The notes beneath the pieces are model-generated. The model was not told the DNA's origin and made no database searches. It saw only the letters and a program-made list of their open reading frames with translations. The position numbers and the translations under genes were made by a program. A stretch of 64,000 nucleotides of DNA from Solirubrobacteraceae bacterium (GTDB lineage: Bacteria; Actinomycetota; Thermoleophilia; Solirubrobacterales; Solirubrobacteraceae). Positions 42,889 through 50,994 of this stretch are shown here, piece by piece; the first letter of the stretch is position 1, and the number at the start of each line of letters is the position of its first letter. The DNA lies in assembly GCA_016463765.1 (NCBI GenBank), contig JAEMQS010000001.1, positions 1 to 64,000 on the forward strand, in the 5' to 3' direction.

Positions 42889-43842
42889 CTACGGATCGAC
42901 GGGGTCGTCGCCCAGCAGCTGCGCCGCGGCGCTGGCGGGGTCCAGCCGGCGCTCTGCGACCTCGTCGACCAGCCGGTCGAACTCGGCGTCATCGGCCAGG
43001 CGCGCTTCCATCTCGCGCCGCATCCGCGCGACGGCCAGCGCCATGATCTCGTTGCGCAGGTTGCGCCGGCGGCGCTCGGACAGCGTGCCCTCGCCCTCGA
43101 TGTAGGCGCGGTGTTCGTCGAGCTTCGCCAGCAGCTCGGCGACGCCCTCGCCCCGCATGGCCTCCGTGCGCACGATCGGCACCGGCCAGCCGCCGCTCGG
43201 CGCCAGCGACAGGACGCCGCGGATCTCGCGGACCATCGTGTCGGTCAGCGGGTGGTCGGCCTTGTTGATGCAGATGACGTCGGGGATCTCCATGATCCCG
43301 GCCTTCAGCGCCTGGATCGAGTCGCCGCCGCCCGGGTTCAGGACGAGCAGCACGGTGTCGGCGTGGTCGATGATGTCGACCTCCGCCTGCCCGACGCCGA
43401 CGGTCTCCAGGTAGATGTCGTCGCGGCCCGCGGCGTCCATGAGCAGCGCGGCCTGCAGCGACGCCTCGCTGAGCCCGCCGAGCGCGCCGCGGTTCGCCAT
43501 CGAGCGGATGAAGACCCCGGGGTCGAGGAAGTGGTCGGTGAGCCGGATGCGGTCGCCGAGGATCGCGCCGTGGGTGAACGGCGACGACGGGTCGATCGAG
43601 AGCACCCCGACGCTCTTGCCGGCCTCGCGGCGCAGCTTCGTCATCGCGCCGACGAGCGTCGACTTGCCGGCGCCGGGCGCACCGGTGATGCCGACGACCC
43701 GCGCCTTGCCGGTGTGCGGGTAGACCTCGCGGACGAGCGCCCAGCCGGCGGGGTCGTCGTTCTCGACGAGCGAGATCGCGCGGGCCAGCGCGCGGCGGTC
43801 GCCACTCAGGAGGCGGTCGGAAAGAGATGCGGCGGTCGGCAT
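42889..43842 (-). CDS. meaB: MeaB/ArgK-type GTPase, methylmalonyl-CoA mutase chaperone
   Basis: 317 aa G3E-family GTPase that protects and loads B12-dependent mutases. Walker A is VVGITGAPGAGKSTLVGAMTKLRREAG. SIDPSSPFTHGAILGDRIRL is the family hallmark. IYLETVGVGQAEVDIIDHADTVLLVLNPGGGDSIQALKAGIMEIPDVICINKADH contains the NKAD GTP-specificity motif. Start ATG 43842 (MPTAASLSDRLLSGDRRALARAISLVE) matches the family; the ORF-track extension is shadow. Its client subunit is about 9 kb away at 33420. Confidence 0.95.
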   Translation of the reverse strand: MPTAASLSDRLLSGDRRALARAISLVENDDPAGWALVREVYPHTGKARVVGITGAPGAGKSTLVGAMTKLRREAGKSVGVLSIDPSSPFTHGAILGDRIRLTDHFLDPGVFIRSMANRGALGGLSEASLQAALLMDAAGRDDIYLETVGVGQAEVDIIDHADTVLLVLNPGGGDSIQALKAGIMEIPDVICINKADHPLTDTMVREIRGVLSLAPSGGWPVPIVRTEAMRGEGVAELLAKLDEHRAYIEGEGTLSERRRRNLRNEIMALAVARMRREMEARLADDAEFDRLVDEVAERRLDPASAAAQLLGDDPVDP

Positions 43843-43872
43843 GACGACGGCGGATGGTAATGATCCGCCGAC

Positions 43873-44526
43873 ATGTCCTCGGTCCCGCCCCCTCGCACGC
43901 CGCCGCCACCCCTCGCCGGCGGGCCGCTCGCCCTCCTGCGCTTCGCGCGCCGCCACCACATGCTCAACCGCAAGTACCTGCGGCTCATCGCCCGCTGGGC
44001 GTGGCTGAAGGTGAAGTTCCGCGGGCGGCTGCAGACCGACGGCCTGTGCTTCATCGGCCCGGGCGTGACCTTCGAGATCGGGCCCGAGGCGAAGGTCGTG
44101 CTCGGCCGCTGGACCTGGCTCGGGACCGGCTGCAAGATCCGCGTGCACGAGGGCGAGTTGCGGATCGGCGCGAAGACCATCGTCGGCCAGGACTGCGTGT
44201 GGAGCGTCTACCAGCACGTGTCCATCGGCCGGGAGTGCATCGTGGCCGACCGGGTGATGTTCATCGACTTCGACCACGGGGTCAGCGAGGTCGACCGGCC
44301 GATCCGCGAGCAGGGCATCTGGAAGGCGCCGGTCCGCGTGGGCCACAACGTCTGGATCGGATACGGCGCCGCGTTCCTGCGCGGCTGCACCGTCGGCGAC
44401 AACTCGGTGGTGGGGACCTACACGGTCGTGAACAAGGAGTTCGGCGAGAACGTCGTCCTCGGCGGGGCGCCCGGGCGGATCCTGCGCATGCGCAAGGCGC
44501 CCGAGACGCTCCGCTGGGCCGACTGA
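43873..44526 (+). CDS. Left-handed beta-helix acyltransferase (hexapeptide repeat)
   Basis: 217 aa. A Pro-rich N-terminus and a basic helical region (LARRHHMLNRKYLRLIARWAWLKVKF) precede hexapeptide-repeat strands. The active-site-like His lies in FIDFDHGVSEVDRPI, and the closing WIGYGAAFLRGCTVGDNSVVGTYTVVNKEFGENVVLGGAPGRI is typical of O-acetyl or O-acyltransferases acting on sugars. Substrate unknown. It lies a few kb from the GT4-GH57-methyltransferase operon and could modify its product; this is inference. It is divergent from meaB. Confidence 0.82.
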   Translation: MSSVPPPRTPPPPLAGGPLALLRFARRHHMLNRKYLRLIARWAWLKVKFRGRLQTDGLCFIGPGVTFEIGPEAKVVLGRWTWLGTGCKIRVHEGELRIGAKTIVGQDCVWSVYQHVSIGRECIVADRVMFIDFDHGVSEVDRPIREQGIWKAPVRVGHNVWIGYGAAFLRGCTVGDNSVVGTYTVVNKEFGENVVLGGAPGRILRMRKAPETLRWAD

Positions 44527-44529
44527 GCG

Positions 44530-45243
44530 CTACCGGCCGCAGTGCGGCCAGGGCGCGGCGCCTTCGCGCTTGTACAGCGTCGCCGCACGGCGATCCTGCT
44601 CGGCCTCGGACGCCTTCGCGGGGTCGCCCTTGCCGCCGACCGACCGCCACGTCGGGCGGGAGAACTGGTACTTGCCGCGGTACAGGCCGTTGGCGCTGAC
44701 CGCCCGCGGGTCGCCGCCGGACTCGCACGCCGCGATCTTCTCCAGGGTGCGCCGCAGGTCGGCGGGGATCGCGGAGCTCGTCTCGCGCTCGGGGGTCTCC
44801 CCGGCGGTCGCCCCGCCGTCGGCCTGCGTGGACGCCGCGCGGCCGCGCAGGCCCAGCGACGAGAGGGTCGCGTTGTCGAGGCGACCGGTGACCTTCAGGT
44901 CCTCGTCGCGCTGGTACGCGCGGATGGCGGCCCGCGTGACGGGGCCGATCACGCCGTCGGCGGTGACGCCGAGCTTGCGCTGGGCGGCCCGCACGGTCGC
45001 CCCGCTGAGCGCGGAGTCGGACGCCGTCGACGCCTTCGGCGGCGCGTCCTGGTCACCGCTCGCGGCGACGGCCGATCCGCCGCCGAGGGCGATCACGCCG
45101 CACACCACGACGGCACCACCGCGGCCGCGCAGCCTTCGACGCGCAGCACGGGCGGCAGCCGCGCGACGAGCGCGGGACGCGCGCAGCGAGCGACGGAAGT
45201 TGACGTCCGCAGACGCGGACAGCGATTCCTGGTTCTGGGGCAC
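44530..45243 (-). CDS. Secreted Rpf-like muralytic protein with peptidoglycan-binding domain
   Basis: 237 aa. A basic N-terminus and TM/signal segment (GGAVVVCGVIALGGGSAVAA) are followed by a PG_binding_1 domain (TVRAAQRKLGVTADGVIGPVTRAAIRAYQ). The C-terminal Rpf/transglycosylase-like domain is IAACESGGDPRAVSANGLYRGKYQFSRPTWRSVGGKGDPAKASEAEQDRRAATLYKREGAAPWPHCG, with the Glu of CESGG as catalytic residue. Rpf proteins cleave peptidoglycan in growth and resuscitation from dormancy. Start is GTG with AAGGAG nine bases upstream. A ydaO-type riboswitch lies in the leader. Confidence 0.9.
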   Translation of the reverse strand: MPQNQESLSASADVNFRRSLRASRARRAAAARAARRRLRGRGGAVVVCGVIALGGGSAVAASGDQDAPPKASTASDSALSGATVRAAQRKLGVTADGVIGPVTRAAIRAYQRDEDLKVTGRLDNATLSSLGLRGRAASTQADGGATAGETPERETSSAIPADLRRTLEKIAACESGGDPRAVSANGLYRGKYQFSRPTWRSVGGKGDPAKASEAEQDRRAATLYKREGAAPWPHCGR

Positions 45244-45261
45244 GACGAACGACTCCTTGGT

Positions 45262-45400
45262 CCTCGCGCCTACGGGGTTAGCTGACGGGCTCGCGCTTTG
45301 GACCTGCGCTACGCCGGATCGATTCCGGCGATTCGCCCCCGGGGCCTGACGGCCCCACTGGTTCCCCCGCTCCCGGTCGGACAGGCCGTCCGGGACTCGG
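45262..45400 (-). ncRNA. Cyclic-di-AMP riboswitch (ydaO-yuaA type), copy 1
   Basis: On the minus strand the leader contains the conserved blocks of the ydaO motif in order: GGGAGCGGGGGAACC, GGGGGCGAATCGCCGG and CCCGTCAGCTAACCCCGTAGGCGC. It ends next to the ribosome site of the Rpf-like gene. In actinobacteria this riboswitch class commonly turns off cell-wall hydrolase genes when c-di-AMP is high. Outer limits are approximate. Confidence 0.88.
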
Positions 45401-45458
45401 CGTCATAACACAACGGTCATGCAGAGTAGCGGCAGTCCGGACGGAACCTTGAGTCCCG

Positions 45459-46469
45459 CTACATCCGGCCGCACACGGGCCAGGGCGTTGCGCCCTCGCG
45501 CCGGTACAGCGCCGCGGCCCGGCGGTCCTGCTCGGCCTCGGACGCCTTCGCCGGGTCGCCCTTGCCCCCCACCGACCGCCAGGTCGAGCGCAGGAACTGG
45601 TACTTGCCGCGGTACAGCCCGTTGGCGCTGATCGCCCGCGGGTTGCCGCCGGATTCGCAGCGTGCGATCCGCTCGAGCCGCGCCCGCATCTCGGGTCCGA
45701 TCACGGGATCCTCGGTCTTCGGCGGTGTCGGAGACAGCCCGCCCGAGGAGGGAATGTCCTTGCGGCGGTCCTTGGCGGGACGCTTCTGCGTCTCCGTGCG
45801 CGGAGGCGTCGGTGAGAGCCCCGCGTCGTCGGGCACCTGGCCGCCGACCGCCGGCGGAGGCGAGCCTGCGAGGGCGCCGCCCACGACGGGCGGGCCGGCG
45901 CTCTCGGCCTCCTCGTCGACCGGGGGCTCCTCGGGCGTCGTCGGCGTGGTCTCGGCCGGCGCGGTCGGCGTGGTGGCAGGCGCCGTCGCAGCCGGCGTGG
46001 TCTCGGTCGTCGCCGGTGCGGTCGTCGCCGCCGGTTCCTCCGGCGCGACCGAGGCCTGCTCGGCGAGGGCCGCCGGATCGCTCGCGGCCGCGCCCGACGC
46101 GACGGTCGTCGACAGCACGCTCAGCTGCTCGCGCACCACCCCGAGCGCGACCAGCGTGGCGTCGTCGAGCCGACCGGTCACCGGGAGCCCACGGCCGCCC
46201 TGAAAGCTCTTGATCGCCGACCGCGTGGCCGGACCGACCACACCGTCGACCGGCACGCCGAGACGGCGCTGGGCGGCGCGGATGAGGTCCTCGCCCGTGG
46301 GCGCGGCGGCCGCGGTCGCGGTCGCGCCCCCTCCCCCGCCGGCGACGACGCCGGCCAACGCGGCGCCCAGCACGAGAGCGAGCACGCCGATGGCCACGGC
46401 GGCAGCCCTGCGGATACGTTCACGGTTCTTCGCGATGATCAGCGCACGCGGCGCCGCACGATCGGGCAC
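45459..46469 (-). CDS. Second Rpf-like muralytic protein with long Pro/Thr-rich linker
   Basis: 336 aa, same order as the neighbour: signal anchor (AAAVAIGVLALVLGAALAGVVAG), PG_binding_1 domain (AAQRRLGVPVDGVVGPATRSAIKSFQ), then a 130-residue Thr/Pro/Glu linker containing two copies of GLSPTPP. The C-terminal Rpf domain is IARCESGGNPRAISANGLYRGKYQFLRSTWRSVGGKGDPAKASEAEQDRRAAALYRREGATPWPVCG. The catalytic Glu is in CESGG. The Rpf domains of the two proteins are nearly identical, indicating duplication. GTG start with GAGGAG nine bases upstream; another c-di-AMP riboswitch precedes it. Confidence 0.9.
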   Translation of the reverse strand: MPDRAAPRALIIAKNRERIRRAAAVAIGVLALVLGAALAGVVAGGGGGATATAAAAPTGEDLIRAAQRRLGVPVDGVVGPATRSAIKSFQGGRGLPVTGRLDDATLVALGVVREQLSVLSTTVASGAAASDPAALAEQASVAPEEPAATTAPATTETTPAATAPATTPTAPAETTPTTPEEPPVDEEAESAGPPVVGGALAGSPPPAVGGQVPDDAGLSPTPPRTETQKRPAKDRRKDIPSSGGLSPTPPKTEDPVIGPEMRARLERIARCESGGNPRAISANGLYRGKYQFLRSTWRSVGGKGDPAKASEAEQDRRAAALYRREGATPWPVCGRM

Positions 46470-46485
46470 CTCAGACAGCTCCTCG

Positions 46486-46622
46486 GTCCTTCATGCCTAC
46501 GGAGTTAGCTGACGGACTCGCGCTCTGGACCTTGCGCTACACCGGATGATCTCCCGGCGATTCGCCCCCGGGGCAGATGCCCCAACGGTTCCCCCGCTCC
46601 CTCTCACCCCGAACACGGCGAG
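46486..46622 (-). ncRNA. Cyclic-di-AMP riboswitch (ydaO-yuaA type), copy 2
   Basis: Minus-strand blocks GGGAGCGGGGGAACC, CCGGGGGCGAATCGCCGGG and GTCCGTCAGCTAACTCCGTAGGC match copy 1 in order and spacing, while the connecting stems differ. The element ends at the GAGGAG ribosome site of the second Rpf-like gene. Limits are approximate. Confidence 0.88.
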
Positions 46623-46706
46623 AGAGATTCGGCCTGTGCATTACCTGGCGCGCGCACGGTACGACGCCCGCCGGACGGAACGTTCGCCAGATGCAGGCGA
46701 AATCCT

Positions 46707-47894
46707 TCAGACCGGCGTGCGGTGCAGCTCGGCGTAGATCGCCGCCGTCTGCCTGCCGATGTCCTGCCAGTCGAAGCGCAGGACGTGCTCCGACGCCTCG
46801 GTCACCAGACGGTCACGCAGCGGCGCGTCCGTCAGCAGCCGCTCGATCATCACGCCCAGGTGCTCGGCGTCGCCGCCGTTGAAGCGCAGGCCGACCCGCT
46901 CGCCGGGCGGAACGACCTCCCGCAGGCCCCCGGTGTCAGCCACGATGCACGGGCATCCGCTCGCCATGGCCTCCAGCGCGACCAGCCCGAACGGCTCGTA
47001 CAGCGACGGGATCACGCACAGGTCGGCGATCCGGTAGAGCGAGTGCAGCACGTCGTCGCCGATCCACCCGAGGAACGTGCCGTGCTCGTCGAGGCCGAGC
47101 TCGGTGGCCTGGGCGCGCAGCTCCGCCTCGTGGGTGCCCGACCCCGCGACGAGGAACCGCACGTCGCCCAGCTCCTCGATGATCGGGACGAGGGCCTCGA
47201 GCGCGAGCTGGAAGCCCTTCTCGTAGACGAGCCTGCCGACCAGGAGGACGAGCCGCTGGTCGGGCGCGGCGAAGTTCGCGCGCAGCGTCGCGAGGTCGTC
47301 GACGGGCTGCAGGTCGAGCGGGTCGATCCCGTTCGGGATGACCGTGATGCGGGACTCGTCGATGTCGAAGATGTCCGCCACGTGGCCCTGCATGTAGTGC
47401 GAGCAGGTGATGACGCGGTCGGCGCGATGGACCATCCACTTCTCCACCCCGTGGATCCACGACTGCGGATGCTTGTCCACCCAGCCCTGGTGGCGGCCGT
47501 ACTCCGTCGCGTGGATCGTGGCGACCATCGGGCACCCGAAGCGCTTGGCGAGGTGGTCGCACGCCGTCCCGACGAGCCAGTCGTGACCGTGGACGAGGTC
47601 GAAGCTCAACCGGTCGCCGAGATCGACGCCCGCGGCCACCATGTCGGTGTTCATGTGCTCGACCCACGTGACGAACTCGCCGAGGTCGCGCGGACGGGTC
47701 GGCTCCTGCACCCGGTGGACGATCACGCCACCCAGCTCCGCCTCCGCGGGCACCGCACCGTCGCCGCGGGTGAGCACGTGGACCTCGACGCCCTCGCGGA
47801 CCATCGCCTCGGAGAGCTTGCGGACGTGCCGCGCGAGTCCACCCTCCACGATCGGCGGGTACTCCCAGGTCAGGATCAGGACGCGGAGGCTCAT
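46707..47894 (-). CDS. GT4 glycosyltransferase, alpha-glucan synthase-like (Rv3032-like)
   Basis: 395 aa. It starts MSLRVLILTWEYPPIVEGGLARHV, the glycogen-synthase-like ADP/UDP-glucose loop. Further segments are LVHGHDWLVGTA, TIHATEYGRHQGW, VIPNGID, LLVGRLVYEKGFQLALEAL and SLYEPFGLVALEAMASGCPCIVADTGGLREVV (E-x7-E). Its ATG overlaps the GH57 stop (ATGA). In Mycobacterium tuberculosis the same order (methyltransferase, GH57, GT4; Rv3030-Rv3032) serves methylglucose lipopolysaccharide synthesis. An analogous role is inferred here from synteny; glycogen synthesis is the alternative. Confidence 0.88.
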   Translation of the reverse strand: MSLRVLILTWEYPPIVEGGLARHVRKLSEAMVREGVEVHVLTRGDGAVPAEAELGGVIVHRVQEPTRPRDLGEFVTWVEHMNTDMVAAGVDLGDRLSFDLVHGHDWLVGTACDHLAKRFGCPMVATIHATEYGRHQGWVDKHPQSWIHGVEKWMVHRADRVITCSHYMQGHVADIFDIDESRITVIPNGIDPLDLQPVDDLATLRANFAAPDQRLVLLVGRLVYEKGFQLALEALVPIIEELGDVRFLVAGSGTHEAELRAQATELGLDEHGTFLGWIGDDVLHSLYRIADLCVIPSLYEPFGLVALEAMASGCPCIVADTGGLREVVPPGERVGLRFNGGDAEHLGVMIERLLTDAPLRDRLVTEASEHVLRFDWQDIGRQTAAIYAELHRTPV

Positions 47895-49249
47895 GGGACC
47901 AGCAGCGCCGCGGGCGAGGCATCGGGTGCCAGGTTGCGCACCGCGGACGGCAGAGAGCCTACCGAGGACAGCGCGGTCTCCAGCGCCTCGCGGTGGGCCG
48001 CCACCCGCTCGGCCGCATACGGCGCCGAGAGGTCGCGGTAGGTCATGAAGGCCCAGTCCGAGGACTGCAGGGCGAGCAGCTCGCGGACCGCCCGATCGTC
48101 GGCGCGCGCGCCTGCTGCGATGACGCGCAGCTCCGCGTCACGCGCGGCCCACGCGAGATCGGCCACGGCCGGCGCGCTCCACGTCGTCAGGTCGCGCGGC
48201 GTGCCCCATGTCGTCACCGGGAGGTCGGGCGCCGGGACCGGCTCATGGCGGTGCAGCGCGTCGTCGAGTCGGGTGACCGGCAGCCCCTGGGCCGCGGCCT
48301 CCTCGAGCACGGCGGCCAGCCACCACGGCCCCTCGTGCCACCAGTGGCCGAGCAGTTCCGTGTCGATCGCGAAGACGCACAGCCCGCCGCCGGCGACGCG
48401 GTCCCGCACCCGGGTGACGAAGTCCCGCGCGTCGGCCCGCGCGGTCTCCCGCGCGCGGTCCGGGTCGTACGGCGAGCCGTCGACGGCGTGCGCGAGGTGG
48501 TCGTGCGGCGTGCGCCGGAACGTGTCGCGGTACGCGGCGCCGCCCGGGTAGCCGCCCTCGCTCCAGACGAGCTCGATGACCTCGCGGTCGATCGGCACGA
48601 GCAGCGGCCCGGCGGCCGACCGCAGCGGGCGCAGCGGATCGAGACCTGTGTCCGTGAAGTCGACGCACACCGCGTGGACGCCGGCTTCCTCGAGCAGCAG
48701 GTCCAGCGCGGGGTCGTGCGCGCACTCGGGCAGCCAGAGCCCGCCGCGCCACTCCCCGAACCGGCGGCGGTGGCTGTCGATCCCGGCCTGGAGCTGCAGC
48801 CGCACCCCGGCGTCAGTGGCCAGCAGCGGCAGCACGGCGTGGGTCGCCGACGACGTCCACGCGACATGGGGCGCCAGCGCGCCGAGCAGGTCGCCGCCGA
48901 GTGCGCGCATGCGCTCCGCGGCCGCCTCGTAGGACGCCAGGGAATGGCGCAGCGCCTCGGCCTCCGCCGGTGAGGCGGCGGTCTCGATGTCCGCCGCGTG
49001 CGTGCGACGCCGGACTTCGGTCACGAAGGTGTCGAACCGCGCGCCGAGGTCGTCGACCTCGAGCTGGTCGGCCAGCACCGGCGTGATGCTCAGGGTCAGC
49101 TGGTCGCCGTGGGTCTCGAGGACGTCGAGCAGCGGGACGTACGACGTCGCGATCGCCTCCCACAGCCACTCCTCGCCGAACGGCCAGGTCCCATAGCCCT
49201 CCACGTAGGGCATATGGGTGTGGAGAACGACCGCCAGCTCTCCGCTCAT
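47891..49249 (-). CDS. GH57 family 1,4-alpha-glucan branching enzyme-like protein
   Basis: 452 aa. GH57 signature regions are VLHTHMPYVEGYGTWPFGEEWLWEAI, GLWLPECAHDPALDLLLEEAGV with the likely nucleophile Glu, and FAIDTELLGHWWHEGPWWL with the likely acid Asp. The pattern fits GH57 branching enzymes rather than amylopullulanases. It is co-translated with the methyltransferase upstream and the GT4 downstream through two ATGA overlaps, so it presumably branches or trims the glucan that the GT4 builds. Confidence 0.9.
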   Translation of the reverse strand: MSGELAVVLHTHMPYVEGYGTWPFGEEWLWEAIATSYVPLLDVLETHGDQLTLSITPVLADQLEVDDLGARFDTFVTEVRRRTHAADIETAASPAEAEALRHSLASYEAAAERMRALGGDLLGALAPHVAWTSSATHAVLPLLATDAGVRLQLQAGIDSHRRRFGEWRGGLWLPECAHDPALDLLLEEAGVHAVCVDFTDTGLDPLRPLRSAAGPLLVPIDREVIELVWSEGGYPGGAAYRDTFRRTPHDHLAHAVDGSPYDPDRARETARADARDFVTRVRDRVAGGGLCVFAIDTELLGHWWHEGPWWLAAVLEEAAAQGLPVTRLDDALHRHEPVPAPDLPVTTWGTPRDLTTWSAPAVADLAWAARDAELRVIAAGARADDRAVRELLALQSSDWAFMTYRDLSAPYAAERVAAHREALETALSSVGSLPSAVRNLAPDASPAALLVP

Positions 49250-50016
49250 GCGCGGAGGACCGCGACGAGGTCCAGCGCCCCGTGCAGCTCTTCAGGCGCC
49301 CCCTCGCGCAGCGTGAAATCCCCGACGTTGATCGCGGGGACGAACCAGTTGTAGAACGGCTTCGTGATCCGCAGCTTCGGGTGCAGCCAGTCCCACCCGG
49401 CCTTGATCGCCAGGTCCTGCGCCTTGAGCTTGCGCGCGTGGAACAGGCCGTGGAACTCCACCGAGCCGAAGTGCTTGGCGCAGAGCTCGTAGTACTCCTC
49501 GGGCCGGTACTCGTAGACGTGCCACGGGTTCTCCGAGCGCTTGCCGTCGGGCGCCAGCGTCAGCACGTTCGGCGTCGACACGAACGCCACGCCGCCCGGC
49601 GCGAGCTGGCGCTTGAAGTGCTCGAGGATCGCGCCCGGATCCTGCACGTGTTCGATGGTCTGCAGGAAGACGATCGCGTCGCACGGCTCGCTGTAGGTCT
49701 CGACGAGGTCGCGCTCGAAGCGCAGCGTGTCGGTCGTGTACTTCGCCTTGGCGTGGGCGTGCGCCTCGGGGTTCGCGTCGACGCCGGTGACCGACGCCGC
49801 GGTGCGGGACAGGACCTCCGAGCCGTAGCCCTCGCCGCACGCCATGTCGACGACCCGCAGGCCCTCGCACCGCGCGGCGATCCACTCGTAGACGACCAGG
49901 TGCCGCTGGAACCAGTAGTTCTCCTCGGGCACGTCGGGCAGCGTGCGCTCGCCCGTCAGCTCCAGCGGCGGGACGCCCTCGGGCTGGTCCTTCTGCACGT
50001 ACGTCTCGGTCGACAC
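49246..50016 (-). CDS. SAM-dependent methyltransferase, first gene of the glucan operon
   Basis: 256 aa class I methyltransferase. It has RVVDMACGEGYGSEVLSRTA (SAM-binding motif I), VTGVDANPEAHAHAKAKY, CDAIVFLQTIEHVQDPGAIL and LAPGGVAFVSTPN. The C-terminal DFTLREGAPEELHGALDLVAVLRA is distinctive. By position it corresponds to the Rv3030 gene of the mycobacterial cluster, proposed to O-methylate glucose units. I start at GTG 50016 (VSTETYVQKDQPEG) because a TAGGGT box sits 8 nt before it; the longer ORF-track version runs into the divergent gene. Confidence 0.88.
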   Translation of the reverse strand: MSTETYVQKDQPEGVPPLELTGERTLPDVPEENYWFQRHLVVYEWIAARCEGLRVVDMACGEGYGSEVLSRTAASVTGVDANPEAHAHAKAKYTTDTLRFERDLVETYSEPCDAIVFLQTIEHVQDPGAILEHFKRQLAPGGVAFVSTPNVLTLAPDGKRSENPWHVYEYRPEEYYELCAKHFGSVEFHGLFHARKLKAQDLAIKAGWDWLHPKLRITKPFYNWFVPAINVGDFTLREGAPEELHGALDLVAVLRA

Positions 50017-50024
50017 GACCGGGC

Positions 50025-50030
50025 ACCCTA
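50025..50030 (-). promoter_or_regulatory. -10 box (TAGGGT) for the methyltransferase-GH57-GT4 operon
   Basis: TAGGGT ends 8 nt before GTG 50016 with no ribosome-binding site. It lies back to back with the divergent promoter at 50056. Confidence 0.5.
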
Positions 50031-50055
50031 CCGGCGTTGAGCCGTCTTCCGGGTG

Positions 50056-50061
50056 TACCCT
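50056..50061 (+). promoter_or_regulatory. -10 box (TACCCT) for the second methyltransferase gene
   Basis: TACCCT is followed by 9 nt and ATG 50071. It supports that start over the ATG at 50053 in the ORF track. Confidence 0.5.
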
Positions 50062-50070
50062 GCGCGGCCC

Positions 50071-50994
50071 ATGACTGCCCCACCCACAGCCGAAGAGATC
50101 CGCGACGTCAACACCCGCTACCACGACGTGGCGGCCAAGGAGTACGACGCGAAGTGGGGCATCGACTTCGGCGACACGGGCAAGTCGCAGGTGCGGATGA
50201 AGCTCGAGAAGGCGCTCGGGCACATCCCCGCGACACCGTTCGCCAACGCGCTGGAGATCGGGTCGGGCACGGGTTACTTCACGCTGAACCTCATGCTCCA
50301 GGGCGTCATCGAGCAGGCGACGTGCACCGACATCTCCCCGGGGATGCTCGAGGCGTGCTCCGCCAACGCCGAGATGCTGGGCCTGGGTGAGCGCGTCACC
50401 ACGAAGGTCGCCGACGCGGAGAAGCTGCCGTTCGAGGACGAGCAGTTCGACCTCGTCATCGGCCACGCCGTCCTGCACCACCTGCCCGACCTCGACCAGG
50501 CCTTCAGCGAGTTCTTCCGGGTGCTCAAGCCCGGCGGCCAGGTCGTCTTCGCCGGCGAGCCGTCGCGCACCGGCGACAAGATCGCGAACGTGCCGAAGGG
50601 CGTCGCGCAGAAGATCGCGCCCGCGTGGCGCGCCGTCTTCCGCGCCGAGCCGGCCGACATCAACGGCCACCTCGCCGCCGAGCCCGACCACTCCCTGGAG
50701 TCGGTCGTCGACGTCCACGCGTTCATCCCCGCGGACCTCACCGCGTTCGCGCGCGGCGCCGGGTTCGCCGACGTCGACGTCATCGGCGAGGAGCTGCTCG
50801 CCAACTGGTTCGGGTGGACGAACCGCACGCTGGAAGCCACCGCCGACCCCGCCACGATCCCGTGGCCCTGGCGTCAGTACGCGTTCCGCGGCTACCTGTT
50901 CTGGCAGCAGGTCGACCAGCGGTTCCTCGAGGGCCGCCTGCCGGCGGACATCTTCTACAACCTGATGATCACGGCGACGAAGCCGGCGAGCTGA
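50071..50994 (+). CDS. SAM-dependent methyltransferase (UbiE/MenG-like class I)
   Basis: 307 aa. SAM motifs: ALEIGSGTGYFTLNLML, CTDISPGMLEACSANAEML, VADAEKLPFEDEQFDLVIGHAVLHHLPDLDQAF and LKPGGQVVFAGEP. The C-terminal half (about 180-307) includes AFRGYLFWQQVDQRFLEGRLPADIFYNLMI and is not of a type I recognise. It is divergent from the methyltransferase-GH57-GT4 operon, with 54 bp between start codons, and may act in the same pathway. Its last 26 bp overlap the convergent photolyase-like gene. Confidence 0.88.
   Translation: MTAPPTAEEIRDVNTRYHDVAAKEYDAKWGIDFGDTGKSQVRMKLEKALGHIPATPFANALEIGSGTGYFTLNLMLQGVIEQATCTDISPGMLEACSANAEMLGLGERVTTKVADAEKLPFEDEQFDLVIGHAVLHHLPDLDQAFSEFFRVLKPGGQVVFAGEPSRTGDKIANVPKGVAQKIAPAWRAVFRAEPADINGHLAAEPDHSLESVVDVHAFIPADLTAFARGAGFADVDVIGEELLANWFGWTNRTLEATADPATIPWPWRQYAFRGYLFWQQVDQRFLEGRLPADIFYNLMITATKPAS

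Noticed and set aside
45262-46622. Possibility that the two GC-rich leaders are ordinary terminators or T-boxes
   Set aside because: The ordered blocks GGGGGAACC, GGGCGAATC and CCGTCAGCTAAC..CGTAGGC are those of ydaO RNAs; no T-box sequence or anticodon stem is present.
47891-49249. Polysaccharide deacetylase or alpha-mannosidase reading of the GH57 gene
   Set aside because: The PECAHDP and FAIDTELLGHWWHEG segments and the neighbouring glucan GT4 fit GH57 branching enzymes better.
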